From: Streptomonospora wellingtoniae
GTDB taxonomy: Bacteria; Actinomycetota; Actinomycetes; Streptosporangiales; Streptosporangiaceae
Reading direction: 5' to 3'
Length of the DNA: 64,000 bases
Assembly (NCBI RefSeq): GCF_031845375.1
Contig: NZ_JAVREK010000021.1
Span: forward strand, 1 to 64,000
Positions 35,717 to 45,099 of the stretch are shown here, one piece after another (the stretch's first letter is position 1; each line of letters begins with the position of its first letter). The notes below the pieces were generated by a model. The model was given only the letters and a program-made list of their open reading frames with translations. It was not told where the DNA came from and did not search any database. The position numbers were made by a program, and so were the translations under genes.

Positions 35717-38700
35717 ATGAAAACGTCGTCTGCGGCCCCCTCCGGCTCCCGTTCCGGTTCCGGCACCGAGCACTCTGAGATCCGCGATCTCCGCCGGCGC
35801 CTGTCCCCGCTGATGCTCGCCGACCGGCACCGCCTGCGCCGCCGTATCGACGGCCTGCAGAAGGTCCGCACCGAGAGCAAGCGCGCCGGCATCGCCGCCG
35901 AGATCGCGGCCGAGATCGACTCCGCCCAGGCCCGTGTCGAGCGCCGCGCCGCCGCCGTGCCCGCCATCGGCTTCCCTGAAGCGCTGCCGGTCAGCGCGCG
36001 CCGCGACGACATCGCGGCCGCCGTGCGCGACAACCAGGTCGTCATCGTCGCCGGCGAGACCGGCTCCGGCAAGACCACCCAGCTGCCCAAGATCTGCATG
36101 GAGCTGGGCCGCGGCGTGCACGGCGCCATCGGCCACACCCAGCCGCGCCGGCTGGCGGCGCGCACCGTCGCCGAGCGCATCGCCGACGAGCTCGACACGC
36201 AGCTGGGCGAGGCCGTGGGCTACAAGGTCCGCTTCACCGACCGGTCCGGCGACGACACTCTGGTCAAGCTGATGACCGACGGCATCCTGCTGGCCGAGAT
36301 CCAGCAGGACCGGATGCTGCGCCGCTACGACACGCTGATCATCGACGAGGCGCACGAGCGCAGCCTGAACATCGACTTCCTGCTGGGCTACATCAAGCAG
36401 CTGCTGCCGCGCCGCCCCGAGCTGAAGGTGATCATCACCTCGGCGACCATCGACCCCGAGCGCTTCTCGCGCCACTTCGGCGACGCCCCGATCGTCGAGG
36501 TGTCCGGGCGCACCTATCCGGTCGAGGTCCGCTACAACCCCGTCGAGGAGGAGTCCGAACAGGAGGACCAGATTCAGGCCGTCTGCGCCGCGGTCGACGA
36601 GCTGCAGGCCGAGGGCCCCGGCGACATCCTCGTGTTCCTCAGCGGCGAGCGGGAGATCCGCGACACCGCGGACGCGCTGCACAAGCAGAAGCTGCGCGAT
36701 ACCGAGATCGTTCCCCTGTTCGCCCGCCTCTCCGCCGCCGAGCAGAACCGGGTCTTCGCCCCGCACAGCGGGCGCCGCGTCGTGCTGGCCACCAACGTCG
36801 CCGAGACCTCGCTGACGGTGCCGGGCATCCGCTACGTCATCGACCCGGGAACCGCCCGCATCTCGCGCTACAGCCACCGCACCAAGGTGCAGCGGCTGCC
36901 GATCGAGCCGGTCTCCCAGGCCTCGGCCAACCAGCGCAAGGGCCGCTGCGGCCGCGTCGCCGAGGGCATCTGCATCCGGCTCTACTCCGAGGACGACTTC
37001 CTCGCCCGTCCGGAGTTCACCGACCCCGAGATCCTGCGCACCAACCTCGCCTCGGTCATCCTGCAGATGGCCGCGCTGGGCCTGGGCGACGTCGCCGCCT
37101 TCCCGTTCGTCGACGGTCCCGACCGCCGCCAGATCAAGGACGGCGTGCACCTGCTGCAGGAGCTGGGCGCCCTCGACCCCGGCGAGCCCGACCCCGGCAA
37201 GAGCCTCACTCCGATCGGGCGACGCCTCTCCCAGCTGCCGGTCGACCCCCGCCTGGGCCGCATGGTGCTGGAGGCCGAGGACAACGGCTGCCTGCGCGAG
37301 GTCATGATCATCGCGGCGGCGCTGTCGATCCAGGATCCGCGGGAGCGCCCCGCCGACAAGCAGCAGGCCGCCGACGAACAGCACGCCCGCTTCGCCGACA
37401 AGGAGTCGGACTTCCTGGCCTTCGTGAACCTGTGGGACTACCTGCAGGAGCAGCAGCGGGCGCTGTCGGGCAACCGGTTCCGCCGCATGTGCCGGGACGA
37501 GTACCTGAACTACCTGCGCGTCCGGGAGTGGCAGGACATCTACAGCCAGCTCAAGCAGGTCGTCAAGGCCGACGGCGCCACGCTGAACACCTCCGCTCCC
37601 GCGCCGCGCGAGGTCCACGTGTCGCTGCTTGCGGGGCTGCTGTCCCACGTCGGCCTCAAGGACCCCGACAAGCACGAGTACCTGGGCGGACGGGGCGCCC
37701 GCTTCGCGATCTTCCCCGGCTCCTCGCTGTTCAAGAAGCAGCCCCGCTACGTCATGGCGGCCGAGCTGGTCGAGACCTCGCGGCTGTGGGCCCGCACGGT
37801 CGCGCGCATCGAGCCCGAGTGGGCCGAGCGCCTCGGCTCTCACCTGGTCAAACGCAGCTACAGCGAGCCGCACTGGGAGAAGAACAGCGGCGCGGTCATG
37901 GCCTATGAGAGGGTCACCCTCTACGGAGTGCCGCTGGTGGCCCAGCGCAAGGTGGCCTACGGCTCCGTCGACCCCGGGGTCTCGCGGGAGCTGTTCATCC
38001 GCAACGCGCTCGTCGAGGGTGACTGGAACACCCGGCACAGCTTCTTCCACCAGAACCGGAAGCTGCTGGAGGAGGTCGAAGACCTGGAGCACCGCGCCCG
38101 CCGGCGCGACATCCTGGTCGACGACGAGACGCTGTTCCAGTTCTACGACGAGCGGGTGGGCACCGAGGCCGTCTCGGCCGCCCATTTCGACACCTGGTGG
38201 AAGCGGGTCCGGCGGCGGCAGCCCGACCTGCTCAGCTTCGAGAAGTCGATGCTGATCAACGACGGCACCGCCCGGGTCAGCGAGGAGGACTACCCCGACC
38301 GGTGGCGCCAGGGCGAGGCCGCGTTCGAGCTCGGCTACCAGTTCGAGCCGGGAACCGACGCCGACGGCGTGACCGCGGTCGTGCCGCTGACCGTGCTCAA
38401 CCAGGTGTCCGATGAGGGCTTCGACTGGCAGATCCCCGGCCTGCGCGAGGATCTCGTCACCGCGCTGATCCGGTCGCTGCCCAAGCCGCTGCGCCGCAAC
38501 TTCGTGCCTGTGCCCGACACCGCCCGCGCCGTCCTGGGGCGGCTGACGCCCTACACCGAGCCGCTCGCCCAGGCGCTGGCCCGCGAGCTTGGCGCGATGA
38601 GCGGCGAGCGCATCGGCCCCGGCGACTTCGACTGGGAGAAAGTGCCCGACCACCTGCGGATCACCTTCCGCGCCGTCGGCGACGGGCAGCAGACCCTGGC

Positions 38701-39676
38701 CGAGGAGAAGGACCTGGCGGCTCTGCGGGCCCGGCTCAAGCCCCGGCTGCAGAAGGCCATCTCGGCCGAGGCACGCGGAATCGAGCGCTCCGGGCTGGAC
38801 GACTGGGACTTCGGCCCGCTGCAGCGGGTGTTCGAGCGCAAGTCGGCCGGTCCCACCGTCAAGGGGTATCCCGCACTGGTGGACGAGGGCGAGACCGTCG
38901 CGGTCCGCCTGTTCGACTCGCAGGCCGAGCAGCGCCAGGCCATGTGGCGCGGTGTGCGGCGGCTGCTCCTCCTGCAGGTGCCCTCGCCGGCGGCGGTGGT
39001 CCAGCGCGGCCTGGACAACCGCACCAAGCTGGCAATCAGCCACAACCCGCACGGCGGCGTGCCCGCCCTCTTCGCGGACTGCCTGGAGTGCGCTGCGGAC
39101 GCGCTGATGGCCGGCCGCGGAGGGCTGGAGGATCTCACCTCCGCGGACGGCGGAGAGTGGGACCCCGCGGCCTTCGGCGCCCTGCGCGAGCACGTGCGCG
39201 CCGAGCTCGCCGACACCCTCGACGAGGCCGTGTCGGGCGCGGCGCGCGTGCTGCAGACCGCACACGACCTCGGACGCAGTCTCAAGGGCACGACCAGCCT
39301 GGCCGTGCTGCCGTCGCTGAACGACATCCAGGGCCAGCTAGCCGGGCTCGTACGCCCCGGCTTCGTCACCGAGGCCGGGCTGGGGCGGCTGCCGCACGTG
39401 CACCGCTATCTCAAGGCCGTGGAGTACCGGCTGGCGAAGATGCCCGAGAACCCGCGCCGCGACCAGGTGAACATGTCCAAGGTCGAGCAGATGCGCCAGG
39501 CCCGCGACAAGCTGCTCGGTGAGCTTCCGCCGGGCCGCGACCAGGACGCCGACGTCCGCGAGATCGGCTGGATGCTGGAGGAGTTCCGGGTGAGCCTCTT
39601 CGCGCAGGAGGTGGGAGCCGCCTATCCGGTGTCGGAAAAGCGGATCCTCAAGGCGATCGAGGCGGCCAGGGCCTGA
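35717..39676 (+). CDS. hrpA: ATP-dependent DEAH RNA helicase HrpA
   Basis: A 1319-residue DEAH-box helicase, normal for full-length HrpA. The Walker A GETGSGKTT is near residue 114 and the DEAH box IIDEAHERS near 209. Other motifs: ITSATID (motif III), VLATNVAETSLTVPGIRYVI and QRKGRCGR (motif VI). HA2 and OB-fold regions follow. The long C-terminal DUF3418-type domain starts around residue 700. In E. coli HrpA rescues stalled or collided ribosomes. The ATG at 35717 was chosen because sequence upstream is not HrpA-like. The open frame on the opposite strand (35411-39265) is a shadow. Confidence 0.95.
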   Translation: MKTSSAAPSGSRSGSGTEHSEIRDLRRRLSPLMLADRHRLRRRIDGLQKVRTESKRAGIAAEIAAEIDSAQARVERRAAAVPAIGFPEALPVSARRDDIAAAVRDNQVVIVAGETGSGKTTQLPKICMELGRGVHGAIGHTQPRRLAARTVAERIADELDTQLGEAVGYKVRFTDRSGDDTLVKLMTDGILLAEIQQDRMLRRYDTLIIDEAHERSLNIDFLLGYIKQLLPRRPELKVIITSATIDPERFSRHFGDAPIVEVSGRTYPVEVRYNPVEEESEQEDQIQAVCAAVDELQAEGPGDILVFLSGEREIRDTADALHKQKLRDTEIVPLFARLSAAEQNRVFAPHSGRRVVLATNVAETSLTVPGIRYVIDPGTARISRYSHRTKVQRLPIEPVSQASANQRKGRCGRVAEGICIRLYSEDDFLARPEFTDPEILRTNLASVILQMAALGLGDVAAFPFVDGPDRRQIKDGVHLLQELGALDPGEPDPGKSLTPIGRRLSQLPVDPRLGRMVLEAEDNGCLREVMIIAAALSIQDPRERPADKQQAADEQHARFADKESDFLAFVNLWDYLQEQQRALSGNRFRRMCRDEYLNYLRVREWQDIYSQLKQVVKADGATLNTSAPAPREVHVSLLAGLLSHVGLKDPDKHEYLGGRGARFAIFPGSSLFKKQPRYVMAAELVETSRLWARTVARIEPEWAERLGSHLVKRSYSEPHWEKNSGAVMAYERVTLYGVPLVAQRKVAYGSVDPGVSRELFIRNALVEGDWNTRHSFFHQNRKLLEEVEDLEHRARRRDILVDDETLFQFYDERVGTEAVSAAHFDTWWKRVRRRQPDLLSFEKSMLINDGTARVSEEDYPDRWRQGEAAFELGYQFEPGTDADGVTAVVPLTVLNQVSDEGFDWQIPGLREDLVTALIRSLPKPLRRNFVPVPDTARAVLGRLTPYTEPLAQALARELGAMSGERIGPGDFDWEKVPDHLRITFRAVGDGQQTLAEEKDLAALRARLKPRLQKAISAEARGIERSGLDDWDFGPLQRVFERKSAGPTVKGYPALVDEGETVAVRLFDSQAEQRQAMWRGVRRLLLLQVPSPAAVVQRGLDNRTKLAISHNPHGGVPALFADCLECAADALMAGRGGLEDLTSADGGEWDPAAFGALREHVRAELADTLDEAVSGAARVLQTAHDLGRSLKGTTSLAVLPSLNDIQGQLAGLVRPGFVTEAGLGRLPHVHRYLKAVEYRLAKMPENPRRDQVNMSKVEQMRQARDKLLGELPPGRDQDADVREIGWMLEEFRVSLFAQEVGAAYPVSEKRILKAIEAARA

Positions 39677-39904
39677 CGGCGGGGCCGGGCATTCGCCCAC
39701 CGCCGGAGCGCGGAGCGGGTGCGACCGCGCCGGCGCCGAGGCGGGGCATCCGCGCTCGGCCGAGGCGGTCGGAAAGCGGATAATCGGGCAGGAGTGGCGG
39801 ACGGGCGCGGAATCGTCGCGCACCGGCCGCCGACGCCCGGCCGCCCGCACCGCCGCCGTCCCCGCGACCCGCGCCTGCACCCGAAACCGACCGAAGGGGC
39901 ATCC

Positions 39905-40972
39905 ATGACCGCATCCCGCCTGCTGTGGATCGGGACCTACACCCCCGACTCCGATCCCGAGGCCACCGGGGCCGGCATCCACCGCGCACTTCTGGATCCC
40001 GCCACCGGCGCGCTGAGCGGAGGCGAGCCGGCGGTCCGCACCACCGCGCCGTCGTTCCTGGCCGCGCACCCCGGCGGCGAGGTGCTCTACGCGGTCAGCG
40101 AGTGCGAACGGGGCGCTGTCGGCGCGTTCGCCGTCAGCGGGGGAGCGGACGAGCGCGGGATCCCGGGCCTCACCGGGATCGGAGGCGCCCCGACGGGCGG
40201 AGGGTCGCCCTGCCACGTCCTGGTCCACCCCGAGGGCCGCCACGTCGTGGCCGCCAACTACGCAGACGGGCGCGTCAGCGTCCACCCGCTGGACGGCGCG
40301 GGCGCCCTCCGGGAGGCCGTCGCGGTGCTGGAGCACACCGGGCACGGCCCCAATCCCGCGCGCCAGGAAGGGCCGCACGCCCACTCCTCCGCGATCGCGC
40401 CCGGGGGCCGGCACCTCCTGGTCGCCGACCTCGGCACCGACGAGCTGCGCTGCTACCCCTTCGACGCGCGCTCGGCCGATCCGGTGGGCCCGCTGTCGGT
40501 CGCCGCCCGCCTAACGCCGGGAGCCGGGCCGCGCCACATGGCCGTCCACCCCGACGGGCACATCTACGTGGCCGCGGAGCTGGACTCGCGCGTGCACGTC
40601 CTGTCCTGCGACCCGGAGCGGGCGCGGGCGGTGCCCGTCGCCGACGCCGCCGCAAGCGGTCACGAGGGCCCCAACCACCCGGGCGAGATCGCGTTGTCGC
40701 CCGACGGTCGGCTGGTCTACGTGTCCAACCGCGGTGCCGACACCATCGCGACCTTCGAGATTACCGGCGGCGGCACGGGATTGCGCCGGATCGCCGAGAC
40801 GCCGTGCGGCGGCGTCTGGCCGCGGCATTTCGCCCTCACCGACGGCCACATCGTCGTCGCCAACCAGAAGTCGGCGGAGCTGTCGACGCTCCGACTCGAC
40901 GCCCACGGCGTCCCGGCGGACACGGGCCACCGCCTCGCCGTCGGCGCCCCGGCCTGCGTGCTGCCCGCGTAG
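39905..40972 (+). CDS. Lactonase family beta-propeller protein
   Basis: A 355-residue seven-bladed propeller of the 6-phosphogluconolactonase (YbhE/Pgl) type. Repeats begin LLWIGTYTPDSDPEATG and recur as FLAAHPGGEVLYAVSEC, VHPEGRHVVAANYADGRVSV, IAPGGRHLLVADLGTDEL, MAVHPDGHIYVAAELDSRV and LSPDGRLVYVSNRGADTIAT. Such proteins hydrolyse 6-phosphogluconolactone or muconate-type lactones; the substrate here is open. A strong hairpin follows 18 nt after the stop. Confidence 0.88.
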   Translation: MTASRLLWIGTYTPDSDPEATGAGIHRALLDPATGALSGGEPAVRTTAPSFLAAHPGGEVLYAVSECERGAVGAFAVSGGADERGIPGLTGIGGAPTGGGSPCHVLVHPEGRHVVAANYADGRVSVHPLDGAGALREAVAVLEHTGHGPNPARQEGPHAHSSAIAPGGRHLLVADLGTDELRCYPFDARSADPVGPLSVAARLTPGAGPRHMAVHPDGHIYVAAELDSRVHVLSCDPERARAVPVADAAASGHEGPNHPGEIALSPDGRLVYVSNRGADTIATFEITGGGTGLRRIAETPCGGVWPRHFALTDGHIVVANQKSAELSTLRLDAHGVPADTGHRLAVGAPACVLPA

Positions 40973-40990
40973 GCACCGCCTCGGACACGG

Positions 40991-41026
40991 CCGGACCGGT
41001 CCCCTGGTGCCGGGGGACCGGTCCGG
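40991..41026 (+). terminator. Strong hairpin terminator after the lactonase gene
   Basis: A perfect 14-bp stem (40991-41004 with 41013-41026) and 8-nt loop. No U-tract follows, as is common in high-GC actinomycetes. Confidence 0.6.
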
Positions 41027-41180
41027 CGGCGGCCGCGCACCCGGGCGAGGCGTGCCAAGCGTGCCCCGCGGTCCACCCCGACACAGGTCACATCTCCTGG
41101 CGGGCGTGCGACGTTTACCGGCGGCGCTGTGTGACAGAGGAGCACTGAGTCAGTATTCCGACGTCTGATGGAGGCCGCTC

Positions 41181-41597
41181 GTGGTACAGCAGCAGACCGG
41201 TGACGCCGGCGGCGCGTTTCTCGCCCGCGTGCAGCAGCGCAGCGGAATCGAATCGCGTACCGAGGCGCAGCGGCTGACCGAGGCGACCCTGTCCGCGCTG
41301 CAGCGCCGTCTCAGCGGCGGGCAGTTCAACGACCTCGCGCGCAACCTCCCGCCCGCACTGCAGCCCGAGCGCGAGGCGTCCGGACAGGCGGCCGCCTTCG
41401 ACAAGTCCGCGTTCCTGGACAGCGTGAGCGGCGGGATCTCGACCGTCGACCCCGCCGAGGTCGAGCTTGCGGTGAACGCGGTGCTCAACACCGTCCGCGA
41501 ATGGCTCCCCGACGAGGAGGTAGAGGACACCCTCGCCCAACTCCCGCGGGAGCTGTCCGAGCTGTTCGCGGGTGCTCCCGGTGCGCCGCGGGGCTGA
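41181..41597 (+). CDS. DUF2267-like protein
   Basis: A 138-residue acidic, helical protein. The pattern FLARVQQRSGIESRTEAQRL, then LTEATLSALQRRLSGGQFND and LARNLPPAL, is typical of DUF2267, whose function is unknown. The GTG start has GGAGG at 8 nt. It is 78 bp before an Rv2629-like gene, so the two may be co-transcribed. DUF2267 genes often sit with stress-related genes in actinobacteria, which would fit a stress role; that is inference. Confidence 0.8.
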   Translation: MVQQQTGDAGGAFLARVQQRSGIESRTEAQRLTEATLSALQRRLSGGQFNDLARNLPPALQPEREASGQAAAFDKSAFLDSVSGGISTVDPAEVELAVNAVLNTVREWLPDEEVEDTLAQLPRELSELFAGAPGAPRG

Positions 41598-41675
41598 CGC
41601 CGGCACCCGTGTTCGCCACCTCCCCGCCGCCGACCGGGCGGACGGGCCGCCATCGACGCCTGTGCGGAGCCAACC

Positions 41676-42800
41676 ATGGACCTCAGTTTTCTCGCATCCG
41701 TCGAGAGCACGACGGGGCAGGTCGCCTCGCTGAACATCAACGCCTCCCGCGACGCAGAGGAGGCCGACCACGCCGTCCGCGTGCGGTGGCAGAAGGCGCG
41801 TGAGGACCTGCGGTCGCAGGGCGCCGACGAGCAGACGCTCACCGCCATGGACGAGGTCGTCGGGCAGACGGGCGGCGTCGCCGGGCCCCACGGCCAGGTC
41901 GTCTTCGCCGCCGACGGCGGGGTGCTGCTGGATACCGTCGTCGCCGAACCGCCGCAGGACCATCTCGCGCGGGTCGGCCCGCTGCCCGACCCGCTGCTGT
42001 ACATCCACAGCCAGCGGACCCCGATCCCCTACGTGCTCGCAGTCGTCGACAGCGTCGGCGGCGACGTCCGCTCCGTCCACGGCGACGGGCGCACCGTCCA
42101 CCGCCGCGTGGAAGGCGAGGGCTGGCCGGTCAGCAAGGTCCGTGAGGGCGCTTACCACCACAAGCAGATGCAGCGGAACGTCGAGCAGCAGGTCGCCGAC
42201 AACGCCGGCCGGGTGGCCGGGGCCGTCGCGCAGGAGGCCAAGCGCAACGGCGCCGAGGTCGTGGCGATCGCCGGCGAGGTCCAGGTGCGCGGTGAGCTGC
42301 GCGACCGCCTTCCGGACTGGCTGGAGCCGCGGGCCCTGGACCTGGAGTCGGGATCGCGCGCCGCCGGGTCCGAGAACTCTCCGCTGGAGGAGGAGCTGCG
42401 CGGTCACCTGGAGGAGCGCGCCCGGGCGCACGTCGCCGAGGTACAGGAGAGCTTCGAGCAGGGCCGCGCGAACCGCGACCGGGTGGCGGAGGGACTCGCC
42501 GCGGTGGTGCGGGCGCTCCAGCGGGGGCAGGTCGAGACGCTGCTGTGGTCGACAGGTCTGGCCGAGACGGACACGCGGGTGTGGATCGGTCCCTCCGGAG
42601 AGCAGATCGGCGTCGAGGAGCGGGAGCTGCGCGATATGGGCGTGGACGACCCGGTCACCGAGCTGGCCGGTCCCGCTGTGCTGCGCGCGGCCGCCGCGAC
42701 CTCGGCGCAGCTGGTCCTGGTTCCCCAGCGCGACTCGGCGCCCGAGGAGGGCGTCGGCGCGATCCTGCGGTTCTCCGACCCGACGCTGACCGACCACTGA
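41676..42800 (+). CDS. Rv2629/Balon-like eRF1-family protein
   Basis: A 374-residue protein resembling Mycobacterium tuberculosis Rv2629, an actinobacterial eRF1/Pelota-like (baeRF2/Vms1-type) protein. Comparable stretches: YVLAVVDSVGGDVRSVHGDG, VEGEGWPVSKVREGAYHHKQ, RNVEQQVADNAGRVAGAVAQ, GLAAVVRALQRGQVETLLW and the C-terminal GVGAILRFSD. The order fits eRF1 domains 1-3. Rv2629 relatives were linked to the Balon ribosome-hibernation factor, which occupies the A site in idle ribosomes. No GGQ motif is evident, so termination activity is unlikely. Function inferred from homology recalled without a search. Confidence 0.8.
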   Translation: MDLSFLASVESTTGQVASLNINASRDAEEADHAVRVRWQKAREDLRSQGADEQTLTAMDEVVGQTGGVAGPHGQVVFAADGGVLLDTVVAEPPQDHLARVGPLPDPLLYIHSQRTPIPYVLAVVDSVGGDVRSVHGDGRTVHRRVEGEGWPVSKVREGAYHHKQMQRNVEQQVADNAGRVAGAVAQEAKRNGAEVVAIAGEVQVRGELRDRLPDWLEPRALDLESGSRAAGSENSPLEEELRGHLEERARAHVAEVQESFEQGRANRDRVAEGLAAVVRALQRGQVETLLWSTGLAETDTRVWIGPSGEQIGVEERELRDMGVDDPVTELAGPAVLRAAAATSAQLVLVPQRDSAPEEGVGAILRFSDPTLTDH

Positions 42801-42939
42801 TCACCCGGCCGCCGCGGCGAACCGGGCCCGCGGTTGCGGGTCGGGAACTCCTCTGCCCCGGCGGCACGAGCGGCGACGACCATATCGGACAATAGGGAGG
42901 TGCCGGTCGACCAGCAGCGCAGGAGAGGATGACGCACCC

Positions 42940-43605
42940 ATGTCCCAGGCCCCGAAGAACCGGGTCCGCCACCGCGGTCTGACCGCGCGCGACATCGCCC
43001 TCATCGGTGTGTTCGCGGCGCTGCTGGCCGTGCTCAGCATGCCCGTGGCCGTCCCGGTCGGCCCAGTGCCGATCACGCTGCAGACGCTCGGGGTGATGCT
43101 CGCTCCCAGCCTGCTCGGCGCCAAGCGCGGGACGCTGGTCGTGCTGACCTTCCTGGCCCTGGTCGTGGCCGGGCTGCCGCTGCTTCCCGGCGGACGGGGC
43201 GGGCCGGCGCCGTTCCTGGGCCCCACGGGCGGCTACATGCTCGGCTGGGTGGTCGGCGCCCTGGTCATCGGACTGCTGGTGAACCTGATGCTGCCGCGCT
43301 ACAGGTTCTGGCGCGGCCTGGGAATCAACATCGTCGGCGGCATCGGCGTGGTCTACCTGGTCGGCGTGCCCTGGAGCGCGGTCGCCCTCGGCGACGAACT
43401 GCTGGGGCTGATCACGGGAGCGGGCGTGTTCCTGCCCGGGGATCTGGCCAAGGCCGCGCTGGCGGCGGGCATCGCGACGGCCGTGCACCGGGCCTATCCG
43501 GTGCCGCCTGCCGGGCGGCCGGTCGCGGCCGCCGCCGGTGCTGACGCCGCACCGACCGGTGCGGACGCCCCCGACTCCGGCAGTACCCAGGACCGCACGG
43601 AATGA
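42940..43605 (+). CDS. bioY: Biotin ECF transporter S component BioY
   Basis: A 221-residue BioY with about six hydrophobic segments. Motifs: RDIALIGVFAALLAVLS, the biotin-binding-region PVPITLQTLGVMLAPSLLG, and FLGPTGGYMLGWVVGALVIG. The last 45 residues are Ala/Pro-rich, hydrophilic and probably disordered. It overlaps bioM by 4 nt (ATGA). GGAGAGG lies 11 nt before the ATG. No biotin regulator is nearby. Confidence 0.95.
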   Translation: MSQAPKNRVRHRGLTARDIALIGVFAALLAVLSMPVAVPVGPVPITLQTLGVMLAPSLLGAKRGTLVVLTFLALVVAGLPLLPGGRGGPAPFLGPTGGYMLGWVVGALVIGLLVNLMLPRYRFWRGLGINIVGGIGVVYLVGVPWSAVALGDELLGLITGAGVFLPGDLAKAALAAGIATAVHRAYPVPPAGRPVAAAAGADAAPTGADAPDSGSTQDRTE

Positions 43606-44354
43606 CGCTGCGGCTGGAGCGGGTCTCCCACGCCTACGACGGGCGCGCGGTACTTCGCGGCGTCGACCTGGAGCTGAGCGAGCACCGGATCGGCGTCATC
43701 GGCGCCAACGGCTCCGGCAAGTCGACCCTGGCCCGCACGCTCAACGGCCTGGTGCTGCCCGACTCCGGCCGCGTGCTGGTCGACGGCCTGGACACCCGCC
43801 GCCACGCCCGCGAGATCCGGCGCCGGGTGGGCTTCGTCTTCTCCGACGCCTCCGCGCAGATCGTCATGCCCACGGTGGCCGAAGACGTCGCCATCGGCCT
43901 GCGCCGCAGCGGCCTGAGCGCGGCCGAGCGGAGCGCGCGGGTCGACGCGGTGCTGGATCGGCACGGCCTCGCCGGCCACCGCGACCATCCCGCGCATTTG
44001 CTCTCCGGCGGCCAGCGCCAGATGCTCGCGCTTGCATCGGTGCTGGTCACCGAGCCGGAGGTGCTGGTGTGCGACGAGCCGACCACGCTGCTGGACCTGC
44101 GCAACACGGCGGTCATCGAGGAGACGCTCGGCGCTCTTTCGCAGCAGGTCGTGCTGCTCACCCACAACCTCGGCAGCCTCGCCGGGTTCGACCGGGTGCT
44201 GGTGATGGACGAGGGGCGCGTCGTGTGCGACGGGGCTCCGGCCGAGGCGGTGGCGCACTACACCGCGCTCATGCGGCCGGATGCCCGGAACGACCGCTCC
44301 CAGGACGGCGCGCGCACGCCCCCGCCGACGCCGGGAGGCGGGCCGCGGCCATGA
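43602..44354 (+). CDS. bioM: Biotin ECF transporter ATPase BioM
   Basis: A 250-residue ABC ATPase. Walker A GANGSGKST is at about residues 34-42, the signature LLSGGQRQML in the middle, Walker B VLVCDEPTT, and the switch His in LLTHNLGSL. It energises biotin uptake with the BioN coupling protein. The C-terminal 20 residues are a Pro-rich tail. It overlaps both neighbours by 4 nt. Confidence 0.94.
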   Translation: MTLRLERVSHAYDGRAVLRGVDLELSEHRIGVIGANGSGKSTLARTLNGLVLPDSGRVLVDGLDTRRHAREIRRRVGFVFSDASAQIVMPTVAEDVAIGLRRSGLSAAERSARVDAVLDRHGLAGHRDHPAHLLSGGQRQMLALASVLVTEPEVLVCDEPTTLLDLRNTAVIEETLGALSQQVVLLTHNLGSLAGFDRVLVMDEGRVVCDGAPAEAVAHYTALMRPDARNDRSQDGARTPPPTPGGGPRP

Positions 44355-44959
44355 GCGCGGTCGGCCTCTACGTCCCGCCGCGCTCGCGCCGGGCGTTGCT
44401 GCACCGGCTGCCGGCCGGGGCCAAGCTGCTGGGCCTGGTGCTGGCCGTGGGCGCAGTGGTGGCCGCCGCGAACGCCGCGGTTGCGCTGGCGGCGGCCGCG
44501 ACCGCCGCTCTGCTCCACCCGCTGTGCGGGGTGGGTGTGCGCCCGGCGCTGCGCACCCTGCGCGCGCTGGCGCCCTTCCTGCTGGCGATCGCACTGTTCC
44601 AGTGGCTGGCGGGGGACTGGCCGTCGGCGGCGCGGGTGTGCGGACAGCTGCTCGCGGCGGCGCTGCTCGCGGGCCTGGTGACCGCTTCGACGCGGGTCAG
44701 CGAGATGCTCGACCTGTTCGAGAAACTGGCGCGCCCGCTGGCCCGCTTCGGCGCCGACCCCCGGCGGGTGGCACTGGTGCTCGCGCTGACCGTGCGCTGC
44801 ATCCCGCTGGTGGCCTCGGCCTGGCACACCTCGCGTGAGGCCTATATCGCCCGCGGCCTGCGCGGCCGCCCCGATGTGATGGTGGTTCCGGTGATCGTGG
44901 GGCTGCTGCGTTCGGCGGACGCGCTGGGCGACGCCCTTACGGCCCGCGGCATCGACTGA
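44351..44959 (+). CDS. bioN: Biotin ECF transporter T component BioN
   Basis: A 202-residue EcfT-type transmembrane protein with about five hydrophobic segments (LLGLVLAVGAVVAAANAAVA, FLLAIALFQWL and others). The coupling helix region has the Ala-Arg-Gly signature twice in spirit: YIARGLRGRP and LTARGID at the end. It links BioY to BioM. It starts at an ATG overlapping the bioM stop and ends the operon. Confidence 0.93.
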   Translation: MSAVGLYVPPRSRRALLHRLPAGAKLLGLVLAVGAVVAAANAAVALAAAATAALLHPLCGVGVRPALRTLRALAPFLLAIALFQWLAGDWPSAARVCGQLLAAALLAGLVTASTRVSEMLDLFEKLARPLARFGADPRRVALVLALTVRCIPLVASAWHTSREAYIARGLRGRPDVMVVPVIVGLLRSADALGDALTARGID

Positions 44960-45099
44960 ACCGCACTGGCGCGAAACCGCCGCGAATGGCATATTCGGTG
45001 CTTCCCAGGCGGGCCGGACGGCCCCCGTCGCGGTAGGCACATGCTCCACCGCGGGCGCGCAGGGACTCCAGACGCCTCAGCGACGGTGGAGGGCGAGCG

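Noticed and set aside
35411..39265. 1284-codon open frame on the minus strand opposite hrpA
   Set aside because: It is fully antisense to a clear HrpA helicase. Its product is low-complexity and resembles nothing known. Such frames arise from GC-biased third positions.
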